Part shown: one piece after another, positions 15,652 to 18,678 of the stretch
Layout of the letters: every line of letters begins with the position of its first letter
Position numbering within the stretch: the stretch's first letter is position 1
Source: DASSUC01 sp035649895
GTDB taxonomy: Bacteria > Actinomycetota > Actinomycetes > Mycobacteriales > Micromonosporaceae
Reading direction: 5' to 3'
NCBI GenBank assembly: GCA_035649895.1
Contig: DASRIS010000080.1
Span: 1-18,678 of the forward strand
DNA length: 18,678 nt
Translations under genes and position numbers: made by a program
The notes under the pieces: generated by a model
Seen by the model: the letters and a program-made list of their open reading frames with translations, nothing else
Told to the model about the DNA's origin: nothing
Database searches by the model: none

Positions 15652-15682
15652 TTGACAACGTACAACCGATCGGTTGTATATT
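15652..15682 (+). promoter_or_regulatory. Promoter of the arsR-type/SRPBCC operon
   Basis: A perfect TTGACA (15652-15657) is followed by TATATT (15677-15682, 19-nt spacer), or by the overlapping TGTATA (15675-15680, 17-nt spacer). The expected transcription start falls on or within 2 nt of the GTG at 15689, so the mRNA is predicted to be leaderless. Confidence 0.75.
15661..15678. promoter_or_regulatory. Perfect 18-bp palindromic operator between -35 and -10
   Basis: TACAACCGATCGGTTGTA reads identically on both strands and occupies the promoter spacer. A dimeric winged-helix protein bound here would block RNA polymerase. The ArsR-type protein encoded immediately downstream is the natural ligand, giving negative autoregulation. 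Confidence 0.8.
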
Positions 15683-15688
15683 TGTCTC

Positions 15689-16042
15689 GTGACCGAGGAG
15701 AGCGAGAACCGGGCGGACGCCCTGTTCCACGCGCTCGCTGACCGCACCCGGCGCGACATCCTGCGCCGCGTGCTGGCCGGAGAGCACTCCGTCTCGGCAC
15801 TCGCGGCAAAGTACGACATGAGCTTCGCCGCGGTACAGAAGCACGTCGCCGTGCTGGAGAAGGCCGGTCTGCTGACCAAGCGACGCAGCGGTCGCGAGCA
15901 GCTGGCCAGCGGCGACGTGGAGGCGGTGCGGTCGGTGGCGTCCATGCTCACCGAGCTCGAGCAGGTCTGGCGCGGCCGCATCGCACGCATCGACGTACTC
16001 ATCGCATCCGACTCCCACCAGGAGGACCCGCCATGCCCGTGA
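15689..16042 (+). CDS. ArsR-family transcriptional regulator
   Basis: 117 residues from GTG 15689. An in-frame TTG at 15674 lies inside the promoter and operator, so it is rejected as the start. The winged helix spans about 10-75: ALFHALADRTRRDILRRVL, recognition region VSALAAKYDMSFAAVQKHVAVLEKAGLL and wing KRRSGREQLAS. No metal-binding CxC is present near the recognition helix, so this is not an arsenic or metal sensor. It belongs to the ArsR subgroup paired with SRPBCC proteins. Its end overlaps the SRPBCC start by 10 nt. Predicted to bind the 18-bp palindrome in its own promoter; the inducer is unknown. Confidence 0.9.
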   Translation: MTEESENRADALFHALADRTRRDILRRVLAGEHSVSALAAKYDMSFAAVQKHVAVLEKAGLLTKRRSGREQLASGDVEAVRSVASMLTELEQVWRGRIARIDVLIASDSHQEDPPCP

Positions 16043-16518
16043 CCGACGTCCAGCAGGATCTTGACAACCTGACCCTGACCATCACCGCAGACTTCGCCGC
16101 GCCGGTGGAGCGGATCTGGCGGGTCTACGCCGACCCTCGCCAGCTGGAGAAGGTGTGGGGACCGCCGACCTACCCGGCGACGGTGGTCGACCACGACCTC
16201 ACGCCCGGCGGGCGCGTGACCTACTACATGACCGGTCCGGAAGGCGACAAGCACGCCGGATACTGGCTGGTCACCACCGTGGACGAGCCGAGGGGCTTCT
16301 CCTTCGACGACGGCTTCGCCGACCTCGACTTCAACCCGAGGCCGGAGCTGCCGGTCTCCAAGAACGTCTTCACCTTCACCGAGCACGACGGCGGCACGCG
16401 CGCGACCTACGTGAGCAGGTACGCCTCCGCCGAGGCGCTGAAGCAGGTGCTGGACATGGGCGTCGTGGAGGGCGCCACATCGTCGATCAACCAGATTGAC
16501 GACCTGGTCGCATCCTGA
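16033..16518 (+). CDS. SRPBCC / AHSA1-like ligand-binding protein
   Basis: 161 residues with the START-like helix-grip pattern: ITADFAAPVERIWRVYADPRQLEKVWGPP (18-45), TPGGRVTYYMTGPEGDKHAGYW, and a long C-terminal helix from about 133. Such proteins form a hydrophobic cavity for small ligands. ATG 16033 has AGGAGG 7 nt upstream and overlaps the regulator gene, so the two are translationally coupled. ArsR-SRPBCC pairs are common in actinomycetes, but their biochemical role is mostly undetermined. A strong terminator hairpin follows the stop. Confidence 0.9.
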   Translation: MPVTDVQQDLDNLTLTITADFAAPVERIWRVYADPRQLEKVWGPPTYPATVVDHDLTPGGRVTYYMTGPEGDKHAGYWLVTTVDEPRGFSFDDGFADLDFNPRPELPVSKNVFTFTEHDGGTRATYVSRYASAEALKQVLDMGVVEGATSSINQIDDLVAS

Positions 16519-16529
16519 CCCCAGCAGGG

Positions 16530-16554
16530 GACCGGGGCCGTGGCGGCCCCGGTC
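16530..16554 (+). terminator. Strong hairpin terminator after the SRPBCC gene
   Basis: GACCGGGGCCG (16530-16540) pairs perfectly with CGGCCCCGGTC (16544-16554) around a TGG loop: 11 GC-rich base pairs, 11 nt after the stop codon. It lacks a T-tract. A smaller CCCC/GGGG hairpin lies just before it. Confidence 0.8.
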
Positions 16555-16685
16555 ACCTTCGTGGATGGGCGCGATGACCCACCCCCGCAACGGTGTGACC
16601 AACGGTGACGGCTGCGGTGGAGTATCGGCATCCAGCAACAGCTGCCGCAGGTCAGGTTCCCGACGCCACGTACGGCGTTAGCCAC

Positions 16686-16984
16686 CTACCGGCGTTGGTA
16701 GTCGTCACCCAGCTGGTCAACATCGTGCTCGGCACGCCCACGCCGCTATCGTCCAGCAGCGGCTGTTCCGTACCCGGCCCGTGCCGCCGACGCTCCACGA
16801 CCCGGCTCTGGCCGCCGCGATTGCCTGCCGCCAGCGTCGCCAGCAGGCGCGCCAGCTGCTGGCCAACGATCCCGGCCTGGCCCGCGAGCTGCGCATCGGC
16901 CGCCCCGACCTACCCCGCGACTACGACGACGGCGGCCTGGTCGCCGTGGTGGTCGTGGACCCACTGTTCTGCCGAGAGGCTTAG
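16686..16984 (+). pseudogene. Probable frameshifted remnant of a helix-hairpin-helix membrane protein
   Basis: Bases 16781-16984 encode 67 residues from a GTG without a ribosome site. Their core, ARELRIGRPDLPRDYDDGGLV, resembles a conserved block of actinobacterial membrane-anchored helix-hairpin-helix proteins, where it is normally followed by DVNH and the hairpins; here it runs into AVVVVDPLF and stops. In the same frame, HAAIVQQRLFRTRPVPP upstream of the GTG looks like the usual linker. A hydrophobic stretch LPALVVVTQLVNIVLGT lies in another frame at 16686-16736, and joining the two needs one frameshift near 16737. Both ends of the expected protein are missing. The family match is from memory; a short intact gene at 16781-16984 is the alternative. 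The rest of the 550-bp gap (16519-17068) shows only the terminator and, near its end, a promoter-like element. Confidence 0.45.
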
Positions 16985-17053
16985 GTCCGAGCGGCGGTTG
17001 GGGTCGGGATGGTGATATGGCCGCGTGCCCATCGTGCCGCCGTCCCGGGGCAG

Positions 17054-17059
17054 TAGCGT
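17054..17059 (+). promoter_or_regulatory. Possible -10 element of a near-leaderless membrane protein gene
   Basis: TAGCGT fits the TANNNT pattern of actinobacterial -10 elements, and its expected transcription start is about 3 nt before ATG 17069. No Shine-Dalgarno sequence precedes that ATG, which fits leaderless initiation. No convincing -35 was found. Confidence 0.35.
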
Positions 17060-17068
17060 CCACAGTCG

Positions 17069-18187
17069 ATGAGGAGCTTCCCGCTAACCGCGTCCATCGC
17101 CCTGGTCTTCGTGCCGCTCGCGTTCAGCGAGGAGCTGATGGAGCCGATCTTCTACGTCACGCGGGACCAGTGGCTGGTGCCTGCGTACGTGCTGCTCCCG
17201 GTCGACGCCGGGTTGCTTGCGGCGGCGTTCGCGCTGGCCTGGTGGGGGCACGGCCGGCGCGGGCGGTTCCGGCCGGTCTGGTTCGCCGTCGGGGCGCTCG
17301 CCCACCTCGGGGTGGACGTGACCAACGTGGTTGTGCCGCCTTCAGTGGGCGCCGCGTTCGCGCTGGCCGTGCCCTATGCCGCGACGCTGGTGGTGATCGG
17401 GGCGGCGATGGTCGGCGCGCGCTGGCTCCCGCCGCGCCGGCCCAGGACCAAGGACTCCGGTGCCTTCCGGTACGTGCTGCCGCTTGTCGCTGGGACGCTC
17501 TTCGCCTACCTGGGGGAGGGTTTGTACTGGTACACCCTCGGCGCCGAGCCGACCACGGGCGCTCGGGTGGTCAACGATGAGTACTTCGCGCAGACGAGCG
17601 CCGTCATCCCACTACTGCTGATCGCCATCGGCTTTGAGGCCCGGCAGTTCCAGCGCTACCGGGACCATCCGGCGGGTCGATCAACAGCTTTGGTCACCAT
17701 TGTGCTGATGTGTATCACGGAGGTACTGGTACTGACCGCGCTCACCGAGGTCAGTCGCGCGGAGCAGGAGGGACCCTCCGGCCGACCGGCTGGTGAGCTG
17801 CTGGCCTGGCTGGAGTATCCCGCCTTCGTGCTCAGCCTCGAGGCAATGTGCATGGGCTTGGCCCTGGTCGCGTGGGCGCTGTTTCTCACCGCCGATCCGA
17901 CCCAGGCTGCCGACCCGGTGTGGGGCGCGGAATCCGCACCGGCCGCCGGTCAGCCGGGAGCTGCTGGACAGGCAGAGACCGCCGAGCGGCCGGGCAGGGC
18001 TGAGGACCACCCGGGCGACGCGGCCGAGGCGACGACCCCGATGGCACCGGAGGTGTCTGCGGACCCATGCTCCTCGAGAAGGTACCCGCTGGCCGCGCCG
18101 GCACTACTGGTGTCGGCCGGGTGGGCCGCCGCGGCCGCGGTCGTCTGGTGGCAGCGCCGTTCTTCCCGGCGCAGACCGCGCTACTGA
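17069..18187 (+). CDS. Unrecognised multi-pass membrane protein
   Basis: 372 residues with about eight or nine hydrophobic segments (roughly 7-20, 38-58, 70-90, 96-117, 135-153, 174-190, 206-226, 250-273 and 342-362). Acidic residues sit at or inside several of them: FSEELMEP at 19-26, LGEGLYW at 148-154, NDEYFAQTS at 169-177 and ITEVLVL. This suggests a transport, metal or lipid-binding path rather than simple anchoring. Residues about 275-340 are an Ala/Glu/Pro-rich hydrophilic linker, then a final helix and an Arg-rich tail. The start has no ribosome site (possible leaderless initiation). I do not recognise the family. Codon bias matches its neighbours, so it is very likely a real gene. 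Confidence 0.75.
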   Translation: MRSFPLTASIALVFVPLAFSEELMEPIFYVTRDQWLVPAYVLLPVDAGLLAAAFALAWWGHGRRGRFRPVWFAVGALAHLGVDVTNVVVPPSVGAAFALAVPYAATLVVIGAAMVGARWLPPRRPRTKDSGAFRYVLPLVAGTLFAYLGEGLYWYTLGAEPTTGARVVNDEYFAQTSAVIPLLLIAIGFEARQFQRYRDHPAGRSTALVTIVLMCITEVLVLTALTEVSRAEQEGPSGRPAGELLAWLEYPAFVLSLEAMCMGLALVAWALFLTADPTQAADPVWGAESAPAAGQPGAAGQAETAERPGRAEDHPGDAAEATTPMAPEVSADPCSSRRYPLAAPALLVSAGWAAAAAVVWWQRRSSRRRPRY

Positions 18188-18346
18188 GGTTGAGAGGTGT
18201 GACGCCCACCCCGGCTCAAGGCTAGGTAGCTACCGTAGAGGGCGCCTCGCCGGCCAATCCCGACCGCCGGCCTGTCCCGACCGCCGACCGGCCCGGGAAG
18301 CCAGCGGGGCGCGCGAGCCCGCTGGGTCGGCGTTTGGAGTGATCAG
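18188..18346 (+). promoter_or_regulatory. Leader/regulatory region of the flavin monooxygenase gene
   Basis: It contains the perfect palindrome GGTAGCTACC (18225-18234), an 11-bp direct repeat CCCGACCGCCG at 18259 and 18276, and an 8-bp hairpin pairing 18301-18308 with 18318-18325. The hairpin ends 21 nt before the start codon. It may terminate the upstream gene or act as a leader structure. No clear -35/-10 pair was identified. Confidence 0.4.
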
Positions 18347-18678
18347 ATGGCAGTGGACCAGGTCGACGTGCTGATCATCGGTGCCGGGCTCTCCGGCGTC
18401 GGCGCAGCCTGCCACCTGCGGCGCAAGTGCCCGGAGAAGACCTTCGCCATCCTGGAGTCGCGGGGTGCCATCGGGGGGACCTGGGACCTGTTCCGCTACC
18501 CCGGCATCCGCTCGGACTCCGACATGTTCACCCTCGGCTTCCCGTTCCGGCCCTGGCCCGAGGAGAAGTCCATGGCCGGCGGCGCCGCCATCCGCAGCTA
18601 CATCTGCGACACCGCGCGCGAGTACGGTGTGGCCGACAAGATCCGTTTCCACCACCGGGTGACGGAGGCGAGCTGGTC
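18347..18678 (+). CDS. EthA-like flavin monooxygenase, Baeyer-Villiger type (3' end outside window)
   Basis: ATG 18347 has GGAG 7 nt upstream; the frame stays open to the window end, giving 110 complete codons. The N-terminal FAD-binding Rossmann motif VLIIGAGLSGVGAA is followed by the acidic end of the second strand in AILESRGAIGGTWD. Then comes FRYPGIRSDSDMFTLGFPFRPW, nearly identical to the corresponding block of mycobacterial EthA. These enzymes use NADPH, FAD and O2 to insert oxygen next to a ketone, or oxidise sulfur in thioamides. The NADPH-binding and fingerprint motifs lie beyond the window. A TetR-type EthR partner is not seen in this window. Substrate unknown. Confidence 0.92.
   Translation, partial: MAVDQVDVLIIGAGLSGVGAACHLRRKCPEKTFAILESRGAIGGTWDLFRYPGIRSDSDMFTLGFPFRPWPEEKSMAGGAAIRSYICDTAREYGVADKIRFHHRVTEASW

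Noticed and set aside
15154..16638. 494-residue minus-strand open frame
   Set aside because: It runs antisense across the acyl-CoA synthetase, the operator region, the ArsR and the SRPBCC genes, all of which are well supported on the plus strand.

Overview
The window is high-GC DNA (about 70% by eye) with strong third-position G/C bias, many GTG/TTG starts and purine-rich ribosome binding sites. This indicates an actinomycete chromosome. A Micromonosporaceae-like host is a guess from gene style and is not shown by the sequence. No rRNA, tRNA, CRISPR array, insertion sequence or phage gene is visible. There are thirteen recognisable or well-supported protein genes, two of them cut by the window edges, plus one probable gene remnant.

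Left part (1-3634): the 3' part of an exo-acting N-acetylmuramidase gene (NamZ/DUF1343) converges on a large GT39-type membrane glycosyltransferase gene. A nested hairpin lies between their ends.

Central left (3725-7949): four minus-strand genes are packed with a 4-nt overlap, a 2-nt gap and a 3-nt gap. In transcription order they are two paralogous QueG/reductive-dehalogenase-like [4Fe-4S] proteins, a PaaK-like acyl/aryl-CoA ligase and a PaaX-family repressor. A good promoter (TTGCCA, 17 nt, TACAGT) lies upstream with two adjacent palindromes. I do not recognise this combination as a described pathway, and it is the best candidate for a new system. A plausible reading is activation of an aromatic or other carboxylic acid to a CoA thioester, reduction by the two Fe-S proteins, and repression by PaaX relieved by the CoA product.

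Centre (7995-12794): a 1176-residue NACHT NTPase with an N-terminal helical region and a long divergent C-terminal region, in the style of bacterial NLR-like (STAND) defence proteins, follows an MGT-type glycosyltransferase on the same strand. The DNA encoding the NACHT C-terminus is clearly poorer in GC than its ATPase region.

Right part (12795-18678): a secreted streptogrisin-like serine protease (minus) is divergent from an acyl-CoA synthetase (plus). Then comes an autoregulated, apparently leaderless ArsR-SRPBCC pair whose promoter carries a perfect 18-bp palindrome between -35 and -10, closed by a strong hairpin terminator. A probable frameshifted remnant of a helix-hairpin-helix membrane protein follows, then an unrecognised multi-pass membrane protein. 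The window ends in the 5' part of an EthA-like Baeyer-Villiger/flavin monooxygenase gene.

Three unrelated genes carry short in-frame tandem duplications (15, 24 and 27 bp units). Several start codons were chosen from visible Shine-Dalgarno or promoter spacing and differ from the longest open frame.
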